Shown here in pieces: positions 10,800-24,000 of a stretch of DNA of 64,000 bases. The translations under genes were made by a program, and so were the position numbers. Under the pieces are notes generated by a model. It made no database searches. It had not been told where the DNA came from and was given only the letters and a program-made list of their open reading frames with translations. Within the stretch, counting starts at the first letter, position 1. Each line of letters opens with the position of its first letter. This stretch comes from Pinus tabuliformis (lineage: Eukaryota > Streptophyta > Pinopsida > Pinales > Pinaceae): NCBI GenBank assembly GCA_031772625.1, contig CM062814.1, positions 360,007,750-360,071,749 of the forward strand. Reading direction: 5' to 3'.

Positions 10800-13366
10800 G
10801 AAATGCCCATTGTCTCTCTACACCAAGAGAACTTCTAAGAGCTCACAGATTTTGTCAATGGATCTGCAGTATTCTTCAAAGTGTCCACCTTTACCAGCAA
10901 CACCTTTTTGTCTTCTACCATATCCATCACAAAGTGATACTGAACATCAATGTGCTTTGTCATTGAATGATATGCGGGGTTCTTTGCCAAGAAAATTACA
11001 CTTTGGCTGTCACAGTCTATCCTTATAGCTTCCTGCACTAACCCCATACTTGAACACAAGCTCTGCAACCAAACTGATTCCTTGCTTGCCTGAGTGGCTG
11101 CCATATATTCTACCTCTGTAGTTGACAGTGTCACTACAAAATTGTTTCTTACTCATCCAACTGACTGCACCTCCAAATAGGTTAAACACATACCCATTTG
11201 TATATCTTCTCTGATCCATATCTCCAGCCCAGTCTGCATCAACAAAACCATGAATATCCAACACTCTGTCGAATCCTGGTCTTGGTAACACAAGCCATAA
11301 TCACTAGTGCCATGCAAATACATGAAAACCCACTTCACTGCTATCCTGTGCTCCTTCCCTGGTTTTGACATAAACTTGCTCAATACTCCAATTGCATGTG
11401 CAATGTCTCATCTAGTATAGACCATTGCATACATCAGGCTACCGACTACACTTGCATATGGAACAAAGGACATGTCCTCTTCCTCTTCTTGTGTCTTGGG
11501 ACACTGTTCAATAGAGAACTTCACACCTACAGGAATAGGAACCTTCACCGGTTTACTATCCTTCATATTAAACCTCTGCAATATTGTCTCGACATACTTC
11601 CATTGGTTTCACTAGAGCTTCCTCTTTGCTTGATCTCTTTTAATTTCCATGCCCAAAATATAGTTTGAAACACCAAGATCTTTCATGTCGAATTAGGAGG
11701 ACAATTGGGTCTTCAAATCCTAGATAACTTCTTTGTCATTTCCAACCAACAACATATCATCAACATACAAGACCATATAAATAAAACAGTCACCAATTAA
11801 TTTAAAATACACATAATGATCTACTTTGCTTCTGGTGCAGCTAGGTTCCCGTATAAATGTATCAAATTTCTAATACCACTTCCTTCGTGACTATTTTAAC
11901 CCATATAGAGACTTTTTTAACTTACATACCAGTTCTTTCTTACCGTTCACTGCAAAGCCTTCAGGTTGCTTCATGTAGATCTCCTCTTCTAGATCCCCAT
12001 GAAGAAATGTTGTCTTCACATCCATCTATTCTACCTCAAAATCAAAAGCAGCAGTAACAGATAAAATCTATCTAATAGAAGTTACCTTGGGAACAGGAGA
12101 AAAAACATCACCAAAATCAATTCCCGCCACCTGAGAATAACCTTTTGCTACCAACTGAGCTTTGTATTTCTCCACTTTTCCTTCTGCATTTGTCTTCTTT
12201 TTGAACACCCATTTGCTACCAATGGGTTTCCTTCTAGCTGGCAACTCCACCATATCCCAAGCCTCATTTTTGTGCAAAGATGCCATTTCATCAACCATGG
12301 CCTCTTTCCAGAGTTTTCCATCCTTTGAATCCACTGCTTCCTTCATAATTCTGGGATCATCATCAGTGACAGACAAAGGGAAATTTGAACAAAAACCAGA
12401 TGGACTATACCTTTCTGGTTGCCTTCTTTCTTGAACTAATCTTCGCACAGCCAGAGTTTGTGGCTCTTCATCTTCTGATTCCTCCGATGTTGCAGAGTCT
12501 GATTCTTCCTCCTTTATCTCAAACTCTATCTTCTCAAGTTCCTTTGGTTGGACTTCATGTTTAATAACATCTCTCACCTCTCTAAACACCACATCTTGGC
12601 TGTACATAATCTTCTTTGTTACTGAGTTCCAAAGCTTATAACCCTTTAAACCATTCTTATACCCAATAAAGATGCACTTTTCAAATTTACTATCCAACTT
12701 TGTTCTTTTCTCCTTTGGAACATGTACATATGCATCACATCCAAATATTGAAAGATGTGAAACAGAGGGTTTCTTACCAGTCCATACCTCTTGTGGAGTC
12801 TTATCCTCCAATGCTGATGAAGGTGACTTGTTGACCAGGTAACAAGCAAAAATCCACCGCCTCTGCCCAGAATTCTTGTCCTAACCCCCCACCACTCAGC
12901 ATGCTTCTTGCCCTTTCCATCAACGTCTTGTTCCTTCTTTCTACAACTCCATTTTGCTGAGGTGTATATGGAGTAGTCTTCTGCTGTGCTATACCACACT
13001 TCTTGCAGAATTCTTGAAATTCCTTACTGAAAAAATCTCTACTATTATCTATCCTCAGCACCTTTATCTTCTTCTCTGTCTAGTTTTCCACTGGAGCCTT
13101 AAATTCTTTAAACCTATCAAAGACTTCAGATTTCTTCTTAAGGAAATATATCCATGTATTCCTTGAGAAGTCATCTATAAATGATACATAGTACACAGAC
13201 TTACCCAGTGATGGAACCTTCACAGGTCCAAACACATCACTGTGCACAAGCTCTAATATATATTTCACCCTCTTATTGTTATAGGGGAAACTCACCCGAT
13301 TCTACTTCCCGCATACACAATTTTTACAAAAATCAAAATCTAGAGAGCTATTACTCATACCTTCTA
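10800..13366 (-). pseudogene. pol: copia pol relic: integrase core, reverse transcriptase, RNase H
   Basis: Reading leftward on the minus strand from the gypsy insertion there is first integrase core (HSDVFGPV, FIDDFSRNTWIYFLKKKSE, then TPYTPQQNGVVERRN) at about 13300-12850, with its C-terminal region to 12650. Reverse transcriptase follows (GSKWVFKKKTNAEGKVEKYKA, about 12250-12100), with the YVDD catalytic motif near 11770. RNase H lies at about 11290-10835 (DADWAGD; STTEVEYMA). The acidic linker near 12500 is normal for copia. This part of the polyprotein copies and integrates the element. It is a fossil with several breaks. Confidence 0.9.
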
Positions 13367-13698
13367 TGTTGGGTCCCTATAATACTAGTGATTACCCCAT
13401 TACTATTGTAGTTGCATCCCTTATTAATATTGTTGTGCCCTATTATCCCCATATTGTTATTACTGTGCCCCATATAATCCCTCTATTGTTATTTTTGTGG
13501 CTTTATATTATTATTGTTAGGTCAGCTAGGTTATATTGTGACTCCTTAGACTCCTCTATATAGAAAGGAGGTTTTGTCATTTGAATCATCCAAGAATTGT
13601 TGATTTATGTAATGTAAAGGAGGTTTCCCTCTCAAAGAGGCTGAATTCTAAGGCGTTGATCTATCTTTTCTATATTTTCTTGAGCTGTTTCCATAACA
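13367..13698 (+). repeat. 5' LTR of the gypsy chromovirus
   Basis: Starts TGTTGGGTCCC and ends CCATAACA. It matches 18889-19221 along its whole length at about 94% by eye, and also the isolated LTR at 49620-49953. It carries a TATA box. Confidence 0.93.
13557..13562 (+). promoter_or_regulatory. TATA box in the gypsy 5' LTR
   Basis: TATATA within the CTCTATATAGAAAGG context, about 190 bp into the LTR. The equivalent in the 3' LTR is TATATATA at 19078-19085. It is the likely core promoter of the element; the assignment rests on position and conservation between LTRs. Confidence 0.6.
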
Positions 13699-13700
13699 TT

Positions 13701-13713
13701 TGGAGTCAAAGCC
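13701..13713 (+). other. Primer binding site of the gypsy element (diverged iMet type)
   Basis: TGGAGTCAAAGCC lies two bases after the 5' LTR. The related fragment at 49.6 kb has the less changed form TGGTATTAGAGC at the same place, so this was originally an initiator-Met tRNA site. Confidence 0.65.
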
Positions 13714-14486
13714 TTGGATTCTAGGGTTTCGCTGCTCCAAATAGGTCATCGTGGAATTTTCACTATAATTTTTTTTTTTCTGCGATGTTTCAAAAGCTAA
13801 AAAAAACCCATTTGAGAAGACATCATGCTGAACCTCGGGTCCACATTTCATAGCTTTCTGCACTATATTTTCAGAGATATGATCTGAGGAAGTTGGTATT
13901 TTTGCAAACTCCTGAATTACATTCCAAACAAGTGACCTGGGAAAAATCGTCATATCATTCTCTCTGAGCATCAGATTGAAATTTCGTTAGAAGTTATAGA
14001 AAGAGGGTAGACTCTAGTTTCTTGTAGATATTTTTCAGAGCCAAAGGTCGACACAGTGACTCGTGGCATGTCATACAATTTTGCTCTATTGAACTAGGCT
14101 ATAATCAATTCATTGTGTGAGATTTCACATGACTCTTCCTTGGAGAATCCAATTTGGGTCAAACTAGTGGCATTGGAAAGAGAACGTAGAGGGATACTAT
14201 AGGTTGCAATTTGAGAACTGGATGATTAAAAAGTACAGAGATACATCAGAGGCAATATCGAGCTTCTACAAAGTGAAAAATGGTGTGTAGATTTTTAAAA
14301 TTTTTGCTTAAGATTGGTTTGAAAATTTATTTTGAAGGAATTCAAAGGGCATAGTAGAGCATTATTATTAGTAACTGATACCCCGAGGAAAGAAAATGCA
14401 AACACCTAGTAAGAAATCTGAAAGCTAGCATGACTCATGAAGAAGAGGAAGAAATGCTACATGATATATCAAAATTACAAGAATAA

Positions 14487-15520
14487 GTGCAACAAATGTC
14501 ACTCTCGCAAAAGATAACAGAAGCTAAGATAAATGGCGTGGAAGCTAAGATGAATGGCATGGAAGCTAAGATGGACAACTTGAAGATAGATTTGAACATA
14601 AATTTGAAGACAGGAATGGCAGATTTGAAGACATATTTGACAAATTTTCTACAAGAAATACTTACTAATGGTGAAAAGGTAGTAAAGGAAACTCGTGATG
14701 CAAACAAAAGAAATGTTAATCATGATTTCTTAGACTCTAATGTGAGATCGAAGACCCACAGTATTCCAAAAATTGATATGACGATGTTTGATGGCAAGGA
14801 TCCTGCAACATGGATATTACAAATGGAGCAATTTTTTGATCTCAATAATGTGCAAAACACACAAAAGGTACGTATTGCAACTTTATATTTGGAACCAAAT
14901 CAGTTTGTATGGTATCAATGGCTTTACTTTTATAAACAAATTATCACTTGGGAAATATTTACAGAAGAATTGATAGCACATTATGAGGATACAAAAAGCA
15001 ACACTTTTTTTAGCCAATTGATAAGTCTCAAACAAAAGGGTTCAATTATGAAGCACATTGAAGAGTTCCAAAAATTGAACATAAGGGCAAAAAATACTTC
15101 ATAGGAGCATAGGATTGATGTGTTCATAGGGACTTTAAAGGATAATATCCAACATGATGTTCACCTTTGGGAACCTGATTCATTAGAAAAGGCATTCAGG
15201 TTAGCAAGAAAAATGGAAAGCAAAATTATGGCAACCAGGAAGCATACCACTCACAACTCTAAAGATGGAAGTGTCGTTTTCCCTAGTCTTCCACAACCTA
15301 TAAGGTTGACACCACAAAAATTGGAAGAAAAAAGAGCAAAAGGGATTTGTTACAGTTGTGATAGAAAATACACTAAAGGTCATAAGTGTGTTGAGAAGAA
15401 ATTATTCTACATAGATTGCAAAGAGGAAGAAGAAAAGGAGCAAGAAAGGTCAAAAGAAGAGGATATACTCCAGGAAAAAAGCCTAGATAAAGAAGAAATG
15501 AATCCAACCATATCTTGTAA
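14487..15520 (+). pseudogene. gag: gypsy gag relic with CCHC knuckle
   Basis: The N-terminal part is helical and repetitive (EAKINGVEAKMNGMEAKM, a short tandem heptad-like repeat). The capsid-like domain follows (FDGKDPATWILQMEQFF, then FTEELIAHYEDTKSNTFF) and then the conserved block HLWEPDSLEKAFRLARKMES. A zinc knuckle (CYSCDRKYTKGHKC) lies near 15350-15392. The same gag family is found as a fragment at 48398-48846. Gag forms the particle shell and binds element RNA. It is a fossil with few breaks. Confidence 0.88.
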
Positions 15521-18500
15521 TGCATTTGCAGGAATTACCACTCCTCAAACAATCAAGATAGAAGGACAAATCAAGAAGAAAAAGGTGATAGTGTTGATTG
15601 ATTTAGGAAGTACCCACAATTTTATTGATTGTAAGGTAGCAAAAGAATTGAATTGCTTCTTATATCCAGCACCAGAGTGTCAAGTGATGGTTGCAAATGG
15701 AGGAACAATCAATTGCTCTGGCAAGTGCCATAATATCAAGGTATCGATGGGAGAATATGTATTGACTAGCTCAATGCTTTCCATTCCAATGGAAGGTGTT
15801 GATGTTGTATTAGGAGTGCAATGGCTACAATCCTTGGGTACAATAGCTTTTAATTTTCAAGAACTTTTCAAAAAAATTTCCATGGAAGGAAAGGAAGTTG
15901 AATTAAGGGGTATTGCAGGGAAACATGGAAAGATAATTACCTCTAATGGTATGACAAAGCTTCTAAAAAAGGAACAAATGGGTGTAATTGCACAATTATG
16001 TTCGCTAGATGTTTCCACATTGCATTCATCTATTTTTCCAGATCTCCAGAAATTCTTGGACAATCATTCCAAGGTATTTGAGACTCCCAAAGGTCTCCCA
16101 CCTACTCAAAATCATGATCATTCTATTCATTTGATTCCAGGAAGTGTTCCTCCAAACATCAAGCCATACAGATATCCCTATGCCCAAAAGAGTTAAATTG
16201 AACGTATGGTTGCAGAAATGCTAGAGGCTGGTATAATTCAACCGAGTCAAAGTTCTTTCTTTGCTCCAGTAGTATTAGTGCACAAGAAGGATGGATCATG
16301 GCGCATGTGTCCGGATTATAGGGAGCTCAACAAGCTCACTATTAAAGATAAGTTTCCCATTCTTGTCATTAATGAATTACTGGATGAACTGCATGGATCA
16401 ATTTACTTCACCAAGATGGATCTTCATTTAGGATATCATCAAATAAGAATGAAGATTGAAGACATTCCGAAAACAACATTTAGAACTCATGAGGGTCATT
16501 ATGAATTTTATGTCATGCCTTTTCGCCTTACCAATGCACCTTCAACATTTCAAGGTTTGATGAATTCCATTTTCAAACCATTCCTTCGAAAACTTGTGTT
16601 AGTATTTTTTGATGATATACTAATCTAGAGCAAGTCTTGGAAGGATCATGTTGAACATTTTGACAGGGTGCTACAACTATTGGAGGAGGAACAATTATAT
16701 GAAAAAAGATCCAAATGCTTATTTGGCATACAAGAGGTGGAATATCTGGGTCACATTGTATCTCATGAAGGAGTTAAGGTAGACCCTAGCAAAATTAAAG
16801 CCATTAAGGAATGGAAAATCCCCACATCCATAAAGCATCTACAAGGATTTCTCGGATTGACAGGGTATTATCGCAAGTTTGTTAAGAATTATGGGAGAAT
16901 AGAAGCACCTCTAACAACATTATTAAATAAAGATGCATTTTCATGGACTCCAGAAGCAACAAAGGCCTTCGAACATCTTAAAGAGGCAATGTGCCAAGCA
17001 GCGGTCTTAGCTACACCGGACTTCACAAAAACCTTTATTGTGGAATGTGATGCTTCAGGAAATAGAATTGGTGTTGTTTTAATGCAAGATGAAAGACCCA
17101 TTGCTTTGGAAAGTCATCCAATCAAGGGAAAGTTTTTACACAAAGCTATTTATGAGAAGGAAATGTTGGCAATACTCCATGCACTTAAAAAATGGCAACC
17201 CTAGCTAATGGGAAGACACTTCAAGGTAAAAATGGATCATGATAGTCTTAAATACATTTTAGAACAAAGATATCCTCTGAAGAGCAACAAAAGTGGGTCA
17301 CAAAGATGTTGGGTTATGACTTTGAAATCATCTACAAAAAAGGGAAGCAAAATGTGGTGGCATATGCACTCTCAAGAAAGGATGAGGATGCGGAAGCATT
17401 GTTGTGTGCCATTTATATTATCAAACCAGATTGGATAAACGAAGCAAGGGAGGAATGGAATAATGACGAAGAAGTGTGGGCACTTATTCGAAAGTTACAA
17501 CAAGATTCCAATACGTCTGATACATTTCGCTGGCAAAATGATTCTTTATGGTACAAAGATCTCTTATACCTATGTAAGAATTCCCAACTAAAACAAAATA
17601 TTCTTATGGAATTGCACACTTCTCCCTTAGGAGGGCAATTAGGATTTTTAAAAACTTACCACAGGGTTAAGAAGGAATTTTTTTGGGATGGCCTTAAATC
17701 AGATATTCAAGAAATTTGTGGCGGAATGTTTGGTTTGCCAACAAAATAAAGTTGAAACAATTAAGACACCGGGTCTATTACAACCTTTATCGATTCCAAG
17801 CCAACGTTGGGAGGAGGTTTCAATGGATTTTATCACAGGTTTACCTAAGTCTGAGGGAAAGAGTGTCATCATGGTGGTAGTTGACAGACTTACCAATTAT
17901 GCACACTTTTGTTCATTATCACATCCATTTAAAGCTAGTACAGTTTCTATTGCATTAAAGGAAACAATTTAAAAGCTACATGGAAACCCAAAAATTATTG
18001 TAATTGACAGAGATCCCATTTTCACTGGAAATTTTTGGACAGAATTATTTTCTTGTCTTGGTAGTCAGTTAGCTCACAACTCATCTTATCATCCTCAATC
18101 TCATGGGCAAACTGATATAGTAAAGAAATGTTTGGAAGGACATCTTCGTTGCTTTGTATCTAATAAACAGACGCAATGGGTGAAATGGTTTCCTCTGGCT
18201 GAATGGTGGTATAACACTTCCTTCCATACAGCAACAAAAATGACCCCATTTATGGCACTTTATGGATATCAGCCACCATCCATCACATCATATTTAAGAG
18301 AAAATTCCAAGGTTCAAGCAGTGGAACATCACATCGAACATCAAAAACAAGTCCTCTAACTCTTAAAGGATAACCTCGTGTTGGCACAGAATAGAATGAA
18401 ACAACATGTAGATCAACATCGTAGCGAAAGAAGTTTTGATGTAGGTGATTGGGTATTCCTACAGCTACAACCATATAAGGAAATGTCCCTCAAGCAAGCT

Positions 18501-18860
18501 AAGAAGGACAATAAATTATCACCAAAGTATTATGGTTCGTACAAGGTGTTGCAAAAAATTGGTACTATGGCATAAAATTGGAGCTTCCTGTAGCTTCTCA
18601 GTTGCACCCAGTTTTCCATGTTTCATGTTTAAAGAAGGTTATAAGCGACAATCTCCCAGTTCAAAAAATATTGCCAGAAGTTGACGAGGAAGGAAAAATT
18701 ATATTGGAACTGGAAGCAGTCACAGAAACAAGAACTCGATAGCTACGAAATCGATCAATTTCGAAGTATCTTATCAAGTGGAAGAACTTATCCGCTGAAA
18801 ATCCCACATGGGAGGATGAGAATTTTAAACAGAAGCATCTAGAACTACTAAAGCGTTGAG
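15521..18860 (+). pseudogene. pol: gypsy pol relic: protease, RT, RNase H, integrase, chromodomain
   Basis: Protease lies near 15580-15700 (VIVLIDLGSTHNFID, matching the usual D-S/T-G site region). Reverse transcriptase runs at about 16200-16630 ([26 protein letters not shown] catalytic motif near 16600-16628). RNase H is at about 17030-17290 (FIVECDASGN; DHDSLKYIL). Integrase has an N-terminal zinc region near 17560-17750 and a core near 17810-18350 (MDFITGLPKS; HPQSHGQTD). The C-terminus has HPVFHVSCLKK (about 18600) and a chromodomain (KYLIKWKNLSAENPTWED, about 18755-18825), which in this family steers integration to modified chromatin. It is a broken fossil. Confidence 0.92.
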
Positions 18861-18888
18861 GACAACACTTTCTTGAAGGAGAATGGCA

Positions 18889-19221
18889 TGTTGGGTCCCT
18901 ATAATACTAGTGATTACCCCATTACTATTGTAGTTGCATTCCTTATTAATATTGTTGTGCCCCTATTATCCCCATATTCTTATAACTGTGCCCCATAGAA
19001 TCCCTCTATTGTTATTTTTGTGGCTTTATATTATAATTGTCAGGTCGGTTGGGTTATATTGTGACTCCTTAGACTCCTATATATAGAAAGGAGGTTTTGT
19101 CATTTGAATCATCCAAGAATTGTTCATTTATGTAATGTAAACCAGGTTTCCCCCTCGAAGAGGCTGAATTCTAAGGCGTTGATCTATCTTTTCTATCTTT
19201 TCTTAAGCTGGTTTCATAACA
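18889..19221 (+). repeat. 3' LTR of the gypsy chromovirus
   Basis: Starts TGTTGGGTCCC at 18889 and ends TTTCATAACA at 19221. It is preceded by a purine-rich stretch (GAAGGAGAATGGCA) and followed by the target duplication TTCTA. Confidence 0.93.
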
Positions 19222-20522
19222 TTCTACCATACCTTTACCATGAAGTATTTGAATGCCCTTCTCTCCAATATGTCCAAGCCTTTGATGCCACAACATGGTC
19301 TTTTCTCTAGAGACCACTAGATTTTCTGCTCCACTTTCAGGAACCACGGAACTGTTGCACCCATCAACAAGAGTGCTACCTTGCAACTTGTACAGAGTTC
19401 CAATCTGAACTCCCCACACCAATACTAGTGCTCTATGAACCATCTTGTAGGTATCCTTCTTGAACACTGTTTTTACACATGCATCATCCAGCTTACTAAC
19501 ATAAATCAAATTTCTGGCTAATGCGGAATATGCAGAACACCCGGAAGTGTTCTAACCCTTCCACCTTGCAACTTCAACTTTACTTTTCCACGATCAATGA
19601 TTCTAGCCTTCCTGTCATCCCCTAAGAAGACATCACCACCATCATATTTCTCATACTCAAAGAACCACTCTCTATGGCGAGTGAAGTGAAAGGATGCACC
19701 TGAGTCAATCAACCATGCCTCATGATCTACATGTGTATTTGAAGAAAGCAAGTACACATCCCCACCTTCATCTGAAGTGGTTTTTGCCTCGATAGAAGGA
19801 GCCTCATCAGATCCCTTTCCTTTGTCAGGATCTTTAGATTTACAGTCCCTTTTGAAGTGGCCTTCCTTTCCACATTTCCAACACAACACCTTTACAGGTT
19901 TTCCTGGAGATTTAGATCTCCCACTCGATGACTTATTTTTGTTTCTATTCTGGGACCATCCTCGTACAGACAAGGCATCACCATTTTGGCTCTCCATATT
20001 TTTCTGTCTCATCTCCTCTGTCAACAATGCTAAGACTATTTCATCAAACTGCAAGGCAGTTGCATTGCTACCTATTGCAATAACCAGACTATCCCACGAA
20101 TCTGGTAGAGAACACAACAAACTGATGCACTTATCTTCATCTAAAATTTTAATATCAACAGATGCTAACTGACTTATCATAGTATTAAATGCGTTCAGAT
20201 GATCTCTCACCCAGTCTCCATCTTCCATCCTCAGGTTGTACAGCTTTTTCCACAGGAATAGTTTATTCACCACAGACTTATATCAGTACAAAGTCCCTGA
20301 GACATTCAACAATACTAAATCTAAGACACACAATCGTATTGTGCTCTTTGCCTTCCGATCCAACTTCTTCCATTCTTCATCAGACACTCCAGTTGGTTTA
20401 GTACTCGGATCTACTACGATCCACTGATCTTTATCCACCAACACATCCTCCATCTTGAGTTTCTACAACTCAAAACTCTGACCATTAAATTTCTCGATCT
20501 CTATCTTTCCACTGCTCGCCAT
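19222..20522 (-). pseudogene. gag-pol: copia gag, protease and integrase zinc region relic
   Basis: This is the 5' half of the copia element, read leftward from an ATG at 20522 (MASSGKIEIEKFNGQSFEL). The gag domain (LPDSWDSLVIAIGSNATALQ) is at about 20270-20000. A zinc knuckle (CWKCGKEGHFKRDC) lies at about 19850-19895 and the protease site (WLIDSGASFHFTRH) at about 19680-19725. The integrase HHCC region (LWHQRLGHIGEKGIQIL) is at about 19240-19300, just before the gypsy insertion point. It continues on the far side of that insertion at 13366. It is a fossil with several breaks. Confidence 0.9.
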
Positions 20523-20630
20523 CTTCTTTCACCACCAGAATCGATCTCACAGGTCTCCCACTAAACAGGGTCTACCACAGGCCCGAGCGAAACCCCTCAG
20601 CAACAAAGTTGTCCCCTTGAAGACAAATCT

Positions 20631-20642
20631 GCTCTAATACCA
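20631..20642 (-). other. Primer binding site of the Tork-like copia element
   Basis: The minus strand reads TGGTATTAGAGC, two bases from the LTR edge at 20645, complementary to the initiator Met tRNA end. Confidence 0.85.
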
Positions 20643-20644
20643 AA

Positions 20645-21041
20645 TGTAGGTTTTAACCCCGTACAAAAATTACCTGCATACAAATTCTAAAACACAGAAA
20701 ATAAATAATGTGACAACAGAACATATAAAACACATATACACAAATATTTTCCCGTGGATCCCAAAATCGGGACTACCAGCTTGATTTTCCATTATGATCT
20801 TTTCAATGTTATAATACAAATTTATACATGCCGAGGCATCCAATACTATGGAACAAAAACCTTCACATCCAAAAACATATGCGAAAATCATGCACAAAAC
20901 CATAGGTGGGTCTGCCCAACCTATCATAGGGTCCAAAACAAAAATTTCCCGGGGTGCTGCCCTTGACCCCATAAAGTGGGGTTACGGGTGCCCCTCAACC
21001 CCCCTGTTAACTACATGGAAAGAATATAATACAACCCAACA
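20645..21041 (-). repeat. 5' LTR of the Tork-like copia element
   Basis: The plus strand starts TGTAGGTTTTAACCCCG and ends CAACCCAACA; 397 bp. It is flanked on the right by the target duplication AACTT and next to the primer site on the left. Confidence 0.91.
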
Positions 21042-21046
21042 AACTT

Positions 21047-24000
21047 TGACTTAATGTTTCAAGGAGTATTTCTTCAAACTCATTGGAAGGTTACTTCCTT
21101 GTAACTTAAAGAACAATATCGTTCTCTTAACAACTTTGCCTCTTTATAATTCGGCCAATGATCACTAATTATGTGATAAGAAATAAATCCTTTTACCTAT
21201 CTAATTCTTATGAAATCTGATCTTCCCATAACTATCTAGTTTCTTTGCCACCATCAATAAGAACATCACTCGTTCTCCAACATAGCTTCCCTAGTTGTAA
21301 TTCATGTTCATACTGCCTTATTTTTTTACTGCTACTTTCCACTAAAAAAATTCCACCAATAGATAATTTGAAACATGAAGATAGAAACCACAATTTACTT
21401 ACCACCATTCCTTTTAGTTTCATTGTTGTAATTCCTCCTTTCACTCCAATATATTTTTCGTAAATTCTTCTTCTCTCGTGCAAAGCATTTACTTAAAAAA
21501 ATTTATTTATCTCATTGCAAAGACAACTTTCTTATTCTAATCTCTGGTTTTTAAAGAGAAAAAAGTATGGTCTGATAACACTTGATGTCAGCGTCCAAGA
21601 CGTCAAGTTACCTAAGTATTTTTGTCCATATTCAATTTTAGAAAATCCTGGTTAAATATTGTATAAGGCAAACATGTACAAGATCATTCTCAAATCTCTT
21701 CTTCTCTCTTGGTCAAGCTATCAATAGATTGTATGTTCTCCATGCATTCACTACACATTAGTTCCCCAACTCACTAATTCTTTGTCTTATACAATGATTG
21801 TTATACTCCATTTATGTTAACAATAAGTGTATACCCGTAACAAAAGGTGAACTATGATCACTAGAGTGACATATCGTTCGATGATTTGATTGATTTTATA
21901 AATTATCAATTAACCCGAAGAGTGATAGTCTCAATTAGTTATTGGTTGTTCACATTGGCCACATAGGACTCCAACCAGATTATGAACCAAATGAAAAATC
22001 ATAAAGACGTATTACGTGAACCCTTCTATATGTTTACATAAAGAACTAATATTGTTAAGGATGTAACCTCTAGAACCAAGGATCCTCGACTCAACCGGGT
22101 TATAAAAATCAAAATTCGTTGGAAATTCCCATCTCTTTAAATTATTCACACCCTGCATAAGATGGACTTGTCAATCAAGAACTCCAATTTGACACAACGT
22201 TTCCAATATTACTTTCTCTAAATTAACTATTCTCCTCTGTTACCAATGAATTTAGCTTTCTCATTAAATACTAATCAATGCAAGCGTTGGGAAATTGGTT
22301 TGATTCCTAAAACGCACAGAGATTCTCACACCCTTAATTCGAATGCCGCCTTTACAGAATGTGATGATACATATTCCTATGCATGCCAAACGCATCTATC
22401 CCTCATTCTAAATTCTTTCCTTTCAAAGAAACACTTTGAATCTCATAGTGCCCTATCTCCACAAAGCTAATTGCATTCAACGTATACACAGATCAACTAT
22501 TATTGAAACTTTATTGGCAGATGGAATGATCCTCATTCCTTGATATCCCTTCACCAAGAAGACTTAACTACACCCACAATCCAGACCAAGGTAAAAATTT
22601 CATCAAGCTAATATTAAAACATCGTTTCTTCAATATTTATTCATCAGTATTCCAACACAAACTTTCACGAGTCATTCCACCCTTGAACTTACCGTCACAT
22701 CAACAATATTTTTCTCCAACTCTAAGAGTTATTAAGCTTTTCTATAGGAATTTTTTTCCTTGCAACTATAATAAATCACAACGTTATTGTGAACATATTC
22801 ACGTAATTACATAGATACATTTTTATTTTAATATCCAAGAAGAAATTTACCATTCTACAAAAAATTACATTTCTCCATGACTGCAAATTTATCAGTGGTC
22901 AGAGACCTTGAATTTGTTACAAGAATTACTTAGGCCCAACACCAATACTTATATAGATATATCCATAACATTTTCAGAAAATTTGCAACCATGAGGTATA
23001 GAAATCCCTCTTAGGGCTATCTCTTCATTCACTGAAAAAATGATACATTATTTGCTTGATCTTCAAAAAGTGCAAGTATTGGACTTGTTACACACACTCA
23101 ACCTCTTTATTTCTCCTATCCTCGCTTTAATTCTCGGAGGCTTACACTGCTTCATTAAATCCTTGAAATGATAACTAATTTAGTTTAGATCCTGCGCTAA
23201 TATTTCTATCATATAATATCTCATGCCCTAATTATATTTTTTAATACACAGTCACTAATAAACATGACTCTAACTACCCCTAATGACGATAACAAATATC
23301 TTTCTTTTATTTTCCCTAATTATCGATAATTAATTTTTTCTTAAAATATAGATTTAATCACATCAAATGATTAGGTTCTTCAACAAATTTCAAGACCCAT
23401 CTTGAAAGATTTTTCCTCCAATGGCATAATGCCTTGAACGCTGAAATGTTCTTGCAACATAAATTCTTCTTAATATTCTCCACATTGATAGCCCCTTTTC
23501 TATCAGTAATAGAGTTAAGAATTATGTTGGTAAAAATAGGAAGCACAAGTTTCGACCCAACTTAATTTTTGCATATAGACTTCATTTGATGTCATTATTG
23601 AAGCATTATAAATTTGTGTATGGGTAGAATATTTTGAAGGTTTATATCACAAGTAACAATTTCTTTTCCCCAAGAAAAACATAATTTAATATATAAAATG
23701 TCTCGTGGAGGGTTTTAAAAGTAAATTAATCAAACTAGGACCCGTCAGTGCAATGGCCCTATAAATTGATTCCTCTAAATTTTCTACTTTGAAAGAATTT
23801 ATGAAAATAGTATAATTATCCAATCTATATTAGAAGAGGCGATGGAGAAGGGGGAACATAAAATCTAGGCCCTATGGCATGCAAGCGATTTAAACTATCT
23901 CATCGTAATTTTAAGGTCTTATATTTTCCAATAAAATCTCAAACCATTGTCGCTTTGTTTAAAATAATTTTGATCAAACACTTGAGTAATAGTTTTTCTT

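Larger units (their letters stand above)
13367..19221 (+). mobile_element. Ty3-gypsy chromovirus element (Reina-like), nested in the copia element
   Basis: Near-identical LTRs (13367-13698 and 18889-19221) are flanked by perfect 5-bp target duplications, TTCTA, at 13362-13366 and 19222-19226. Both flanks are copia integrase sequence, so the nesting is unambiguous. The internal order is gag, protease, reverse transcriptase, RNase H, integrase, chromodomain. The short LTRs (about 333 bp) and a chromodomain point to the Reina-like branch (inference). By eye the LTRs differ at about 19 of 332 positions, near 6%. That would be a few to roughly fifteen million years depending on the rate assumed. 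It is structurally complete end to end but its frames are broken, with about ten breaks. Confidence 0.94.
10353..21041 (-). mobile_element. Ty1-copia LTR element, Tork/Tnt1-like, with nested gypsy insertion
   Basis: Two related LTRs (10353-10734 and 20645-21041) bound an element on the minus strand. Perfect 5-bp target duplications, AACTT, lie at 10348-10352 and 21042-21046. The primer site abuts the right LTR and a purine-rich tract (AGCGGGAGAA) abuts the left one. Domains follow copia order: gag, protease, integrase, reverse transcriptase, RNase H. A gypsy element sits in the integrase region at 13367-19221; without it the element is about 4.8 kb, normal for this group. LTRs differ by roughly 12% by eye, so the insertion is old. 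It is broken, with roughly a dozen breaks. The Tork/Tnt1 assignment is inferred from gag and integrase resemblance. Confidence 0.92.
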
